Part shown: positions 1 to 7,796 of the stretch, in pieces
How positions within the stretch are numbered: position 1 is the first letter of the stretch
Layout of the letters: each line of letters opens with the position of its first letter
Source of the DNA: Lachnospiraceae bacterium
GTDB lineage: Bacteria; Bacillota_A; Clostridia; Lachnospirales; Lachnospiraceae
Length of the DNA: 41,796 bases
Reading direction: 5' to 3'
NCBI GenBank assembly: GCA_024683935.1
Contig: JAIKXV010000068.1
Coordinates: 1 to 41,796 of the forward strand
Position numbers and translations under genes: made by a program
The notes under the pieces: generated by a model
What the model was told of the DNA's origin: nothing
Seen by the model: only the letters and a program-made list of their open reading frames with translations
Database searches by the model: none

Positions 1-264
1 GATAACGACATAGAAATCCTCCTTCATATAGGCCTTGATACCGTAAACATGAAGGGTGACGGCTTTAGTATTCACGTAGCTGAAGGAGACAGGGTGAGCG
101 CAGGAGATAAGCTCATAACCTTTGATCCTGAAAAGATCCGCACGGCAGGCCATCCCCTTATCTCAATGATGGTGATAACGGAAGACGCGGGATTTGCAGA
201 CTTTACTTTTGAAGCCGGTAAAGAGGTTAAATCAGGCGAAGACAGTATCGCAAAGGCGGAATAA
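1..264 (+). CDS. PTS sugar permease, C-terminal EIIA (glucose-type) domain, partial
   Basis: The window opens inside this gene in frame 1, and only the last 87 codons are present. The EIIA-Glc family signature is visible: the phosphorylated histidine is the ninth residue, in LLHIGLDTV, followed by MKGDGF, a swivelling beta region (AEGDRVSAGDKL) and the late GHPLISMMVIT strand. In this family the domain receives phosphate from HPr on its histidine and hands it to EIIB for sugar uptake. The stop codon overlaps the next start by one base (TAATG), so the two genes are translationally coupled. Because that neighbour is a trehalose-6-phosphate hydrolase, this is most likely the tail of a trehalose EIIBCA permease. 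The specificity is inferred from the neighbour only, since the EIIB and EIIC domains lie outside the window. Confidence 0.9.
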   Translation, partial: DNDIEILLHIGLDTVNMKGDGFSIHVAEGDRVSAGDKLITFDPEKIRTAGHPLISMMVITEDAGFADFTFEAGKEVKSGEDSIAKAE

Positions 265-1898
265 TGTTGGATTTTAAGAAGAGTACTGTATATCAGATAT
301 ATATTAAATCCTTTTACGATTCAAATGGGGACGGGATCGGGGATCTTAACGGGATCCGGGAAAAGCTGCCCTACCTTAAGAGCCTTGGTATAGACTATGT
401 GTGGGTGACGCCGTTCTTCTGCTCCCCCATGAACGATAACGGTTACGACGTTTCGGATTACTATAATGTGAATCCCATGTTCGGAACCATGGAGGATGCG
501 GAAACACTTCTTAGGGAAGCTGAAAAGCAGGGTATTGGTTTCATGTTCGATATGGTCTTTAACCATACCTCGACAGAGCATGAGTGGTTTAAGAAGGCGC
601 TCTCCGGTGATCCTGAATATATGGATTACTATATTTTCCGGGATAATGAAAACGGACAGCCTCCCACAAACTGGGAGTCAAAGTTTGGCGGAAACGCCTG
701 GGAATATGTGAAGGACCTTGATAAATGGTATCTCCATCTCTTTGATGTGACCCAGGCGGACTTAAACTGGGAGAACCCCGGGGTCAGGGAAGAATTAAAA
801 AATGTCATCCGCTTCTGGAAGGAGAAGGGCGTAAAGGGCTTCCGCTTTGATGTTGTGAACCTTATATCAAAACCGGAAAAGTTTGAAAATGATGATGAAG
901 GAGACGGACGCCGTTTTTATTCCGACGGCCCCAGAGTACATGAGTACTTAAAGGAGCTTGTACGGGATACCGGTATTAAAGACATGGTGACGGTGGGGGA
1001 AATGTCCTCCACCAGCCTTGAAAACTGCATCCGTTATACCAGGCCGCAGGATGAAGAGCTTTCCATGTGCTTTAGTTTCCACCATTTAAAGGTGGATTAC
1101 CTTAATGGCGACAAGTGGGCGCTTATGCCGCCGGACCTTAAAAGCCTGCGGGAACTTCTTAAAACCTGGCAGGAAAAAATGGCGGAAAACGGCGGATGGA
1201 ACGCAGTATTTATGTGTAATCATGACCAGCCCCGGGTCGTATCGCGCTTTGGTGATGACGGAAAATACCGTAAGGAATCGGCAAAGATGCTGTCATCTCT
1301 TATCCATCTTATGCGGGGCACCCCCTATATCTATCAGGGTGAAGAGCTTGGGATGACAAACGCGGGATTTACTTCCATAGAGCAGTACCGGGATGTGGAA
1401 TCCATCAACTATTTCCGGATCCTTCGTGAAAAGGGGGTATCCGAAAAGGATGCCTTACATATCCTGTCACTTCGCTCCAGGGATAATGCCCGGACGCCAA
1501 TGCAGTGGACAGGTGGTGAAAATGCTGGCTTTTCCCAAGGAGAGCCCTGGCTGGGGCTGCCGGAAAACTACATTATCTTAAATGCTGAGGCTGAAGAAAA
1601 TGACCCGGATTCCGTTCTTAATTACTACCGAAAGCTTATTGCCCTAAGGAAGAAGTACGATGTGATCTCTGACGGGGATATAAGCTTTATGGATACGGGA
1701 AATGATAGGGTTTTTGCATTTGTAAGGACTCTTAAGGGCGAGGAGCTTACCGTTTTTTGCAGCTTCAGCATAGAAGAGGAGAGTATCTCCTTAAAAATAC
1801 CGGAAGGGGAGATTCTCATAGGAAACTATCCCGATGCTCCGGCAGCAGGTGCCGGACTGCGGCCCTTTGAAACCACAGCGGTTTACGTCAGAAAGTAA
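264..1898 (+). CDS. treC: Trehalose-6-phosphate hydrolase (GH13)
   Basis: This 544-residue GH13 alpha-glucosidase is the usual length for TreC/TreA. It hydrolyses trehalose 6-phosphate delivered by the PTS into glucose and glucose 6-phosphate in the cytoplasm. Conserved regions are in order: MVFNHTS (His101), GFRFDVVNLISK with the nucleophile Asp196, VGEM with the acid/base Glu246, and NHDQPR with Asp321. The stretch DEGDGRRFYSDGPRVHEYL after the nucleophile is characteristic of trehalose-6-phosphate hydrolases rather than oligo-1,6-glucosidases. The ATG overlaps the stop of the upstream PTS gene, so uptake and hydrolysis are one operon. A strong rho-independent terminator follows the stop codon. 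An oligo-1,6-glucosidase role is the alternative but fits the motif and context less well. Confidence 0.92.
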   Translation: MLDFKKSTVYQIYIKSFYDSNGDGIGDLNGIREKLPYLKSLGIDYVWVTPFFCSPMNDNGYDVSDYYNVNPMFGTMEDAETLLREAEKQGIGFMFDMVFNHTSTEHEWFKKALSGDPEYMDYYIFRDNENGQPPTNWESKFGGNAWEYVKDLDKWYLHLFDVTQADLNWENPGVREELKNVIRFWKEKGVKGFRFDVVNLISKPEKFENDDEGDGRRFYSDGPRVHEYLKELVRDTGIKDMVTVGEMSSTSLENCIRYTRPQDEELSMCFSFHHLKVDYLNGDKWALMPPDLKSLRELLKTWQEKMAENGGWNAVFMCNHDQPRVVSRFGDDGKYRKESAKMLSSLIHLMRGTPYIYQGEELGMTNAGFTSIEQYRDVESINYFRILREKGVSEKDALHILSLRSRDNARTPMQWTGGENAGFSQGEPWLGLPENYIILNAEAEENDPDSVLNYYRKLIALRKKYDVISDGDISFMDTGNDRVFAFVRTLKGEELTVFCSFSIEEESISLKIPEGEILIGNYPDAPAAGAGLRPFETTAVYVRK

Positions 1899-1914
1899 AA
1901 CTTAAAATATTTTT

Positions 1915-1958
1915 GGCCCGTCCCCTTTGATAGCAAACAGGGGGACGGGCTCTTTTTT
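1915..1958 (+). terminator. Rho-independent terminator after treC
   Basis: A perfect 10-bp stem GCCCGTCCCC (1916-1925) / GGGGACGGGC (1941-1950) with a 15-nt loop is followed by TCTTTTTT. It lies 17 bases after the treC stop. The CGTCCCC core recurs in other hairpins and repeats of the window, for example 4145-4199 and 27142-27158. Confidence 0.9.
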
Positions 1959-2084
1959 ATCTCGGGGCGCAGATATGATAACACCGTCATACCTTCTTTA
2001 CTAAACCTTTATAGTTTGAGATAATAAAATAATCATTACATATTGGGGATTGTTTTTACTTAGGTGATAAGATGAGGGAAAAAA

Positions 2085-2440
2085 ATGAACGCAAAGGTCA
2101 GTGTCATCATTCCGTTTTATAATGTAAAAGAGTATTTCCGCGAGTGTGTTGATTCTGTTTCCCGTAGGGGTTATCCATGAGGATGAGGATTTCGGGAATG
2201 CCTATTTAAAGGTCACTTCTCTGGCGGAAGAGGAGGAGACCGGTCCTACTGTTCTATCTCAGGTCTGATGAGGAAGAGCGCCAAAAATGCCGTCCCGTAT
2301 TTGATACCTATATTCTGAAGGCATTTAAATATAAGTCATATTACTGTGAAAAGGTCAGGCGCGCAATTAGCTTTTATGCGGGAGAGCTTCCCGAGAGTGA
2401 GGTGAGCCTTCCCGAACTATTACATCTCTGCTATGTATAA
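2085..2440 (+). pseudogene. Decayed family 2 glycosyltransferase
   Basis: An ATG at 2085 with a good ribosome-binding site (gatgaggg) opens MNAKVSVIIPFYNVKEYF, the classic N-terminus of a GT2 nucleotide-sugar glycosyltransferase, but it stops at 2180 after 31 residues. From 2170, in another frame, the reading gives VIHEDEDFGNAYLKVTSLAE, matching the IHEDE acceptor-site region that normally lies about 150 residues further on. A third frame from about 2248 gives LFYLRSDEEERQKCRPVFDTY and runs to the stop at 2440. One large internal deletion and at least one further frameshift therefore separate three recognisable pieces of one gene. It is inactive as an enzyme. The rest of 1960-2084 shows nothing recognisable. 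Confidence 0.75.
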
Positions 2441-2469
2441 TAATAGTATTTAACATAAAAGGGGGGAAA

Positions 2470-4200
2470 ATGTCAGACAGTAAAGAAGTAATACAATCGG
2501 AGATCATTCCCAGACTATACATGAAGCTTCTGCCCATGCAGATCATTCTCGTGATCATCGGCGGTATAAATTCCATTATTGATAATGCTTTCGCGGGAAA
2601 TCTCATAGGTCCACAGGCCATGGCAGTCACCGGGCTTTTCAGTCCCGTGACAAACCTGCTGAACGGCGTTAATGCACTGATATTCGGCGGTGCACAGGTG
2701 CTCTGCGGCAGATATCTGGGGAAAAAGATGGTGGAGCAGACCCGCAGCATCTTTACGCTGGATATGATCATTATGTTGGTGATCTCTTTATGTTTATTGT
2801 TTTCCTGCGAGATCTTCCCGGATAGTATCGCGGTTTTTATCGGCGCGAGGAATGAGCTTGTGCATGAGCTGTCCACATACATACGCGGATACGCCCTGGG
2901 ACTTCCCTTTTACTGCGTCGGTACCCAGTTTACGGCATTTTTACAGCTGGAGCATCAGGAAAAGAGAAGCTATAACGCGATAATTACCATGTTTGTGGTA
3001 AACATCATTTCAAACTGGCTCTTTGTCGCAGTGTTTAAGATGGGACTCTTCGGTCTCGGACTTGCCACTTCCTTTGGAAATGTTTTCTTCTTTATTATCC
3101 AGGCCGCTTATTTTCTTGGAAAAAATGCGGTCATCCGTTTCAGCATGGAGAGCATTGTTCTGTCGGATATAAAGAATATACTGGTAAACGGACTTCCCGG
3201 AGCATTGACCCAGTTCTGCATTTCCATAAGGGGACTTCTCCTGAACAATATAATCCAGCATTATGTGGGACCGGACGGTCTGGCGGCGTACTCTGCGGTC
3301 TATTCCTTCGGCTGTATCTACTGGGCGGTTCCCGCCGGTGTAACCTCGGCGGTCATGGTCCTCGGAAGCGTATATGTGGGCGAAGAAGATAAGACCGGGC
3401 TGAAGGTGCTGATGAGAACCTTTTTAAGAAGGGGACTGCTTCTGGTTCTGATCGTGGCAGTTGCCGTGTCAGCACTCTGCTTACCGATCACCAATATGTT
3501 CTTCCATGATCCTTCATCAGCGGTTTATCAGATGACCCTTACGGGATTTATGCTGTATCCGCTGTATGCGCCGATCAGCACTCTGATAGTCGGATTTTCC
3601 AATTATTACCACTGTCTGTCCCATGAAGGCATCGTTCGTACGATATCGGTGGTTGACGGAGTACTGGGAGTGTGTCTCTTTACATTTATCCTGGTGCCTC
3701 CCTTCGGTATGACGGGAGTATGGGCCGGACAGCTCCTGGGCTGCACTTTCTGCGTCCTTCTTCTCCTGGCCTTTGCCATTTATTACAATAAAAAGCCGCT
3801 GTTAGGCCTTGACGATCTGATGTGCTTTGGCAAGGATTTCGGAGTACCGAAAGAAAACAGGATAGATATCCGTGTTTCCTATGTTAATGACGAGATCATC
3901 ATAAGCTTAAAGGATGACGGGATCCCCTTTAATCCCGAAGAAGCAGCCCGGCTGTTCGGAACGGAGGAGAAAGAAGATGGCGTGGATGCTGATGTTTTCC
4001 ACAATATCGGGCTGCAGCTTGTAAGCCGGATGTCGAAATCCATGAGCTATCAGAATACTTTCGGGCTTAATATCCTAACTTTAGTTGTTTACGACAGATC
4101 AAAGTGTGGAACCACGTCTATTCGGGGTTCCTTTTTTGACCCTGTAACCCCGTCCCCATGGTCTATTATGAGCCTGGGGGAGCCTGGGGGACGGGGTTAG
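2470..4200 (+). CDS. MATE-family transporter fused to a damaged anti-sigma-type ATPase domain
   Basis: Residues 1 to about 440 form a twelve-helix MATE (multidrug and toxic compound extrusion) transporter, which in this family exports drugs or metabolites with Na+ or H+ entry. Residues about 461-540 are the back half of a HATPase_c (SpoIIAB/RsbW-like) domain: the DDGIPFNP nucleotide-binding box at 482-489 and the HNIGLQLVSRM/FGLNILTLVV end. The front half, with the conserved Glu/Asn N-box helix, is missing. KDFGVPKENR runs straight into IDIRVSY, which suggests an in-frame deletion, so ATP binding is doubtful. Residues 541-576 are a low-complexity tail read through a terminator and a GTCCCC inverted repeat, suggesting loss of the original stop. 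The start has a strong ribosome-binding site (aaggggggaaa). A candidate -10 TATAAT lies at 2436-2441 but has no clear -35. Confidence 0.85.
   Translation: MSDSKEVIQSEIIPRLYMKLLPMQIILVIIGGINSIIDNAFAGNLIGPQAMAVTGLFSPVTNLLNGVNALIFGGAQVLCGRYLGKKMVEQTRSIFTLDMIIMLVISLCLLFSCEIFPDSIAVFIGARNELVHELSTYIRGYALGLPFYCVGTQFTAFLQLEHQEKRSYNAIITMFVVNIISNWLFVAVFKMGLFGLGLATSFGNVFFFIIQAAYFLGKNAVIRFSMESIVLSDIKNILVNGLPGALTQFCISIRGLLLNNIIQHYVGPDGLAAYSAVYSFGCIYWAVPAGVTSAVMVLGSVYVGEEDKTGLKVLMRTFLRRGLLLVLIVAVAVSALCLPITNMFFHDPSSAVYQMTLTGFMLYPLYAPISTLIVGFSNYYHCLSHEGIVRTISVVDGVLGVCLFTFILVPPFGMTGVWAGQLLGCTFCVLLLLAFAIYYNKKPLLGLDDLMCFGKDFGVPKENRIDIRVSYVNDEIIISLKDDGIPFNPEEAARLFGTEEKEDGVDADVFHNIGLQLVSRMSKSMSYQNTFGLNILTLVVYDRSKCGTTSIRGSFFDPVTPSPWSIMSLGEPGGRG
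4106..4137 (+). terminator. Terminator-like hairpin inside the 3' end of the MATE gene
   Basis: GGAACC (4108-4113) pairs with GGTTCC (4126-4131) and is followed by six T residues (4132-4137). It lies in frame before the annotated stop at 4198-4200. This is the expected position of a terminator if the original stop codon had been shortly upstream. Confidence 0.6.
4145..4199. repeat. 13-bp inverted repeat with GTCCCC core
   Basis: TAACCCCGTCCCC (4145-4157) and GGGGACGGGGTTA (4187-4199) form a perfect 13-bp inverted repeat. Between them a 10-bp unit, AGCCTGGGGG, is tandemly duplicated (4171-4180 and 4181-4190). The MATE stop codon lies in the right arm. The bases just after it (tcccctgattg, 4211-4221) match the core of the repeat that flanks ispG. 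Confidence 0.7.
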
Positions 4201-4253
4201 TGGTTCATAATCCCCTGATTGTTTAATGGGATAAAACAGGAGAAACCCCGGCA

Positions 4254-4361
4254 ATGATAATCGGGGCATCTGTTATAGTACTTCTTCGTCTTCTGGCAGC
4301 ACATTTCAGATGGAGTCTGCCTAAGGCAGGCCGGTATAAGCATGAGCATGATCTTCAATAA
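4254..4361 (+). CDS. Small hydrophobic ORF of unknown function, or a gene fragment
   Basis: This 35-codon frame starts at an ATG eleven bases after AGGAGA and stops two bases before the first ATG of the acyltransferase frame. The product begins MIIGASVIVLLRLLAAHF, one likely membrane helix, and ends in a basic polar tail (KAGRYKHEHDLQ). It may be a real small membrane protein translationally linked to the next gene, or the N-terminal scrap of a longer membrane-anchored protein. No family is recognised. Confidence 0.3.
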   Translation: MIIGASVIVLLRLLAAHFRWSLPKAGRYKHEHDLQ

Positions 4362-4429
4362 AGATGGAATCACCGGTGACTCGAGACAGCCCGGATGATA
4401 TTTTAGAAAGTATAAGGGAGAGAAAGAGT

Positions 4430-5701
4430 ATGAAGAGAGAATATTATGATCCGCCGCTGGTGATGTGCACTTCAGAACATTCCAATACCATGGGAGCGAT
4501 CGCTGTATTGACTGAACCGGTTGACGGAGAACTGCTTTTCGAGGTTGTGGAGAAAGTAAGAGACCGTTTTCCCTACTTTTATGTGCGGGCTGCTGTAGAA
4601 GGCAACGACCTGGTCACCGTTCCCAACCCGCTTCCCGTAACGGTGCGCAACACATGGGCTCCTATTAAGCTCAATTCCAGGGAGGCCAATTATCATTTTA
4701 TGGCTGTCAAATACGAGGGATGTCGGCTGGCGGTGGAGATATGCCACTCATTATGTGATGGTGCGGGCTTTCTGCCCTTTTTTAAGAGTATTCTATATTG
4801 CTATCTGAGCAGCAGGACGGGAAAGAGCTTTGATCCTGCGGGCTTCCGGCTGCCGGGGGATCCAATCCCCGAGACCGAGATAGGAGATCCTTTCCCGGGG
4901 CTTGACCTGGACTCTGTTCAGAAGCCCCTTTATGAGAAGGATCCCATTGCGGATTTCTATAAACTTAGCGATGTATTTCCTTCTGACCGGGGGAGGAAGG
5001 CTTTCTACCTCCGTGTGCCGGAAGAGCAGGTGATGAAGTATTGCAAGGAGAAGGACGGAAGCCCCAATGTGCTTATGTCTGTCCTGATGATAAGGGCTGT
5101 GGGCAGGATAGACCCGGATAACGAGAAAACTGTTACGGCAGGTATTGCTTTTGATCATAAGGCCCAGCTGGGGAATCACGATAACTACCGCCAGTTTGCG
5201 GATATAGTATATGTCTCCATACCCAGGAAGTACGAAGATGAGGATATTAGAAGTATGTGTACCATAGCCAGAGGCCAGCTTATGCTCCAGGCCCAGCCGG
5301 AGAACTCCCTCTTTAATCTGAAGAGGAGGAAGATGGGCCATGCTCAGATGAGCCAGCTCCCACTGGAGAAGAAGATAGAGATCCTTAAGGCGGCTGTGAC
5401 AGTGCCCAGGGCAACTATCTCTGTATCCTACGCTAACAGCAGGACCTTCGGGCCGTTAGATCCCTATATAAGCGAAGTGTATATGATGGGAGAGCCTACT
5501 GTTATAGGGGTGTTATGCGAGATCGCCTGCCATAACCATTATTTCTTCCTGACCTTCGCCCAGAATTTCACCGATGAGAGGTATTTTGAAGCTTTCTTAA
5601 AGGAACTGGAAGAGGCCGGGATATCGGCTGAAGTCAGACATAAGGATAATTACGATCTCTGCGGTGTAAGCTATGATGACATCGACGTCCCAGGCCTGTA
5701 A
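4430..5701 (+). CDS. Condensation/alcohol-acetyltransferase-like acyltransferase
   Basis: This 423-residue protein has the hallmark of the chloramphenicol acetyltransferase/condensation/wax-ester synthase superfamily: the active-site HxxxDG motif as HSLCDG (His106, Asp110). N-terminal LTEPVDGELLFEVVEKVRDRFPYF matches the first helix region of such domains. These enzymes move an acyl group onto an alcohol or amine; the substrate here is unknown. The ATG at 4430 is preferred because AAGGGAGAG lies just upstream. An in-frame ATG at 4364 would add 22 residues and has a weak site. There is no peptide carrier domain nearby, so a stand-alone role is more likely than non-ribosomal peptide synthesis. 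Confidence 0.7.
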   Translation: MKREYYDPPLVMCTSEHSNTMGAIAVLTEPVDGELLFEVVEKVRDRFPYFYVRAAVEGNDLVTVPNPLPVTVRNTWAPIKLNSREANYHFMAVKYEGCRLAVEICHSLCDGAGFLPFFKSILYCYLSSRTGKSFDPAGFRLPGDPIPETEIGDPFPGLDLDSVQKPLYEKDPIADFYKLSDVFPSDRGRKAFYLRVPEEQVMKYCKEKDGSPNVLMSVLMIRAVGRIDPDNEKTVTAGIAFDHKAQLGNHDNYRQFADIVYVSIPRKYEDEDIRSMCTIARGQLMLQAQPENSLFNLKRRKMGHAQMSQLPLEKKIEILKAAVTVPRATISVSYANSRTFGPLDPYISEVYMMGEPTVIGVLCEIACHNHYFFLTFAQNFTDERYFEAFLKELEEAGISAEVRHKDNYDLCGVSYDDIDVPGL

Positions 5702-5745
5702 GAACAAAAAAGACACCTGGTGGTGATATGCCTTATATTTTGGTC

Positions 5746-6333
5746 TTATTTTGTCCCGCGGCTGTCTTTATCAGCATACTTGCCGCGGATAGCCAGTCCT
5801 ATGGTGGCATCAGCAAGAAGGGCCGCTATAATCCCCACGAGGCTGAAATCGAAGGTGGTGGTGAAAAGGATGATCAGCACCACGATCATGGCTGCTATAT
5901 CCAGACCCACAACCACATAGAGGAGGAGCCAGGTCTTTTCCCGTCCCAGGTCTTTTCCGAAGGCCATCAGGAGGAGAAGGATGATCTTAACTGCGTAAAG
6001 TACGCATTTGATGACGACCAGGGGGGTCTTCTCAGCATAGAGTATGTCCAGTATGATCACCATAAGGTTAACGAGAACCAGTAAAAGTAAGAATGCCTTG
6101 TAGTAGACGGCGGCATTTTTTTTGTATCCGTGGACTAAGTAGAGGACTCCGGTAAGGAGCATGAGCATGACCACCATGGTGGAGCAGCCGTTCAGGATGA
6201 CTTCCATCCTTTCTTTGCCTGCAACAGCCGGCTCAAAGCCGCTGAAGAACAGAACTGTGGAGATACTGCTGGATGCCAGCAGGATGATCATCAGGGTAAG
6301 GTGAATTATTCGTAATGGACTGGACTTTTTCAT
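5746..6333 (-). CDS. Multi-pass membrane protein of unknown function
   Basis: This 195-residue protein has five or six hydrophobic segments at roughly 9-29, 48-68, 76-97, 101-123, 133-158 and 160-182. They are joined by short charged loops, and the C-terminus is cytoplasmic and basic (RGKYADKDSRGTK). I recognise no catalytic motif. The start has AAAGAGG upstream and a good promoter (6393-6422). It is transcribed convergently toward the acyltransferase with 44 bases between the stops and no convincing terminator. Frames on the plus strand over 5720-6084 are shadows of it. Confidence 0.75.
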   Translation of the reverse strand: MKKSSPLRIIHLTLMIILLASSSISTVLFFSGFEPAVAGKERMEVILNGCSTMVVMLMLLTGVLYLVHGYKKNAAVYYKAFLLLLVLVNLMVIILDILYAEKTPLVVIKCVLYAVKIILLLLMAFGKDLGREKTWLLLYVVVGLDIAAMIVVLIILFTTTFDFSLVGIIAALLADATIGLAIRGKYADKDSRGTK

Positions 6334-6392
6334 AGGCTTATGCCTCTTTCGTTGTGATTATCAGGATCGCGGTTATCTTATTTACTAGCCTT

Positions 6393-6422
6393 ATTATACA
6401 ACAAAATAATTACAGGTATCAA
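6393..6422 (-). promoter_or_regulatory. Sigma-A-type promoter for the membrane protein
   Basis: Read on the minus strand: -35 TTGATA (6422-6417), an 18-nt spacer and -10 TATAAT (6398-6393). The start codon is about 60 bases downstream. Confidence 0.65.
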
Positions 6423-6477
6423 ACCATGCCGGCTGTCGAGCTGATAGGAGGATCTGTTTATTGTATTGAAGTATACA

Positions 6478-6486
6478 TGTTATAAT
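6478..6486 (+). promoter_or_regulatory. Extended -10 promoter for the hydrolase/acetyltransferase pair
   Basis: TGTTATAAT (6478-6486) is a perfect extended -10 element (TGnTATAAT). The -35 region is poor, as is usual for extended -10 promoters. It lies about 120 bases before the hydrolase start. Confidence 0.5.
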
Positions 6487-6605
6487 GATCCCGTATAGTT
6501 ATATATATTGACGAAGGTTATGGATAAATGGAGAGAAGTCATCCCGTATTACAGGAATATAATTTATGCGGGTTTGCGGTATCGGAACCAATACAGGAGA
6601 TTAAT

Positions 6606-7187
6606 ATGACAAAGACAGACAGTACAAAACTTGCAGTGTTTTTTCCGGGGATAGGATATACGGCAGATAAGCCGCTGCTTCATTATTGCAGGAAGCTTGC
6701 CGTGGAAAACGGTTATGAGATCCGGATCATTTCATATTCGGGATTTCCCGAAAAGATACAGGGCAACAGGGAGAAGATGACGGAATCATTTCAGATCGCT
6801 CTTTCACAGGCTGAGGCAATTCTGTCAGAGGTGGATTATGCCCGGTATGATGACATTCTTTTTGTCGGGAAAAGCATAGGAACAATAGTTGCCGCAAAGA
6901 TAGCGTCGGAAAACAGTGTAAGGGAGAGAATACGCTTTATTCTGTATACGCCGTTGAATGACACATTTGTATTTCCGATCGGGGAAGCAGTGGCTTTTAC
7001 AGGAAGCGATGATCCCTGGGTTGGAAAGGAAAAGAGTCTGATTGCGGAAATCTGTAAAGAGAAGGACATTCCCTGTCATATCGTTAACGGAGGGAATCAT
7101 TCCCTGGAATGCGGTGAAACACTGAGGGATATTGAGAATATTAAGTCCGTTATGGAAGAAACGGAGAGATTTATTAAGGGAAGATGA
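6606..7187 (+). CDS. Alpha/beta-hydrolase-fold protein
   Basis: From the ATG at 6606 (AGGAGA five bases upstream) the product is 193 residues. The fold is suggested by the opening strand KLAVFFPGIGYT, the nucleophile elbow GKSIGT (GxSxG with the serine as nucleophile) and the late GGNHSLE stretch carrying the catalytic histidine. The protein is shorter than most lipases and closer to small dienelactone-hydrolase or YdeN-like enzymes. The substrate is unknown. Its last codons overlap the next gene by four bases (ATGA), so the two are coupled. An in-frame ATG at 6528 would add 26 residues but has a weaker ribosome-binding site. Confidence 0.7.
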   Translation: MTKTDSTKLAVFFPGIGYTADKPLLHYCRKLAVENGYEIRIISYSGFPEKIQGNREKMTESFQIALSQAEAILSEVDYARYDDILFVGKSIGTIVAAKIASENSVRERIRFILYTPLNDTFVFPIGEAVAFTGSDDPWVGKEKSLIAEICKEKDIPCHIVNGGNHSLECGETLRDIENIKSVMEETERFIKGR

Positions 7188-7663
7188 GAGATTGTATTTT
7201 TAAGATTTTGAGCCCTGAATATGATCCCGCTCTGGCGGAGCTGATACGGAAAATCCTGAAAGCCCATGCGCTTGATATCCCGGGAACGGTGTATTTTGAC
7301 GAAGGGCTGGATCACCTCAGCGGATACTATAGTCACGGATCCCGGGAGTATTTTGTTCTTACTAAAAATAATAAGCTTATCGGCGGCATCGGGTATGCGG
7401 AGTTTGGTGGTTTTGAAAGATGCGCTGAACTGCAGAAGCTGTACCTTGACGATTCCGAAAAAGGAAACGGAATCGGATATGAGATGATCCGTTATATAGA
7501 AGACAGGGCAAGGGAAGCCGGTTATTTGAGAATGTATCTGGAAACCCACACCAATCTGCAGGCAGCCATTCACATCTATGAAAAATCCGGATATAAAGAG
7601 ATCGAACGTCTGTCTTCTGTTGTACACAGCACAATGAACAGGTTTTATCTGAAAAAACTGTGA
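7184..7663 (+). CDS. GNAT-family N-acetyltransferase
   Basis: This 159-residue protein has the usual GNAT length and layout. There is an N-terminal helix pair, strands FVLTKNNKLIGGIGYAEF, then LQKLYLDDSEKGNGIGYEMI, whose KGNGIG is the acetyl-CoA pyrophosphate-binding loop (Q/RxxGxG/A). The C-terminal NLQAAIHIYEKSGYKE helix-strand is typical of motif B. Such enzymes acetylate an amino group from acetyl-CoA; the acceptor cannot be read from sequence. The start overlaps the hydrolase stop, so both are made from one mRNA, presumably from the promoter at 6478. Confidence 0.85.
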   Translation: MRDCIFKILSPEYDPALAELIRKILKAHALDIPGTVYFDEGLDHLSGYYSHGSREYFVLTKNNKLIGGIGYAEFGGFERCAELQKLYLDDSEKGNGIGYEMIRYIEDRAREAGYLRMYLETHTNLQAAIHIYEKSGYKEIERLSSVVHSTMNRFYLKKL

Positions 7664-7796
7664 TGAACAAGTTTAGTATTTCCTTATGATTGTCTTAATC
7701 TCGATAATTTCCGTCTTTTTTATGGTAATATGCGTTCATACGGGTCCGGAGATTGCCGAAGGTGTCCCGTGTGAACTGATAAAGGCAGGACAGGAT

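Noticed and set aside
4430..5701. Acyltransferase as part of a non-ribosomal peptide synthetase
   Set aside because: No adenylation or carrier domain is present in the gene or its neighbours.
5720..6084. Two plus-strand frames opposite the membrane protein
   Set aside because: His/Asp-rich composition is the complement of a hydrophobic gene, which has a promoter and ribosome-binding site of its own.
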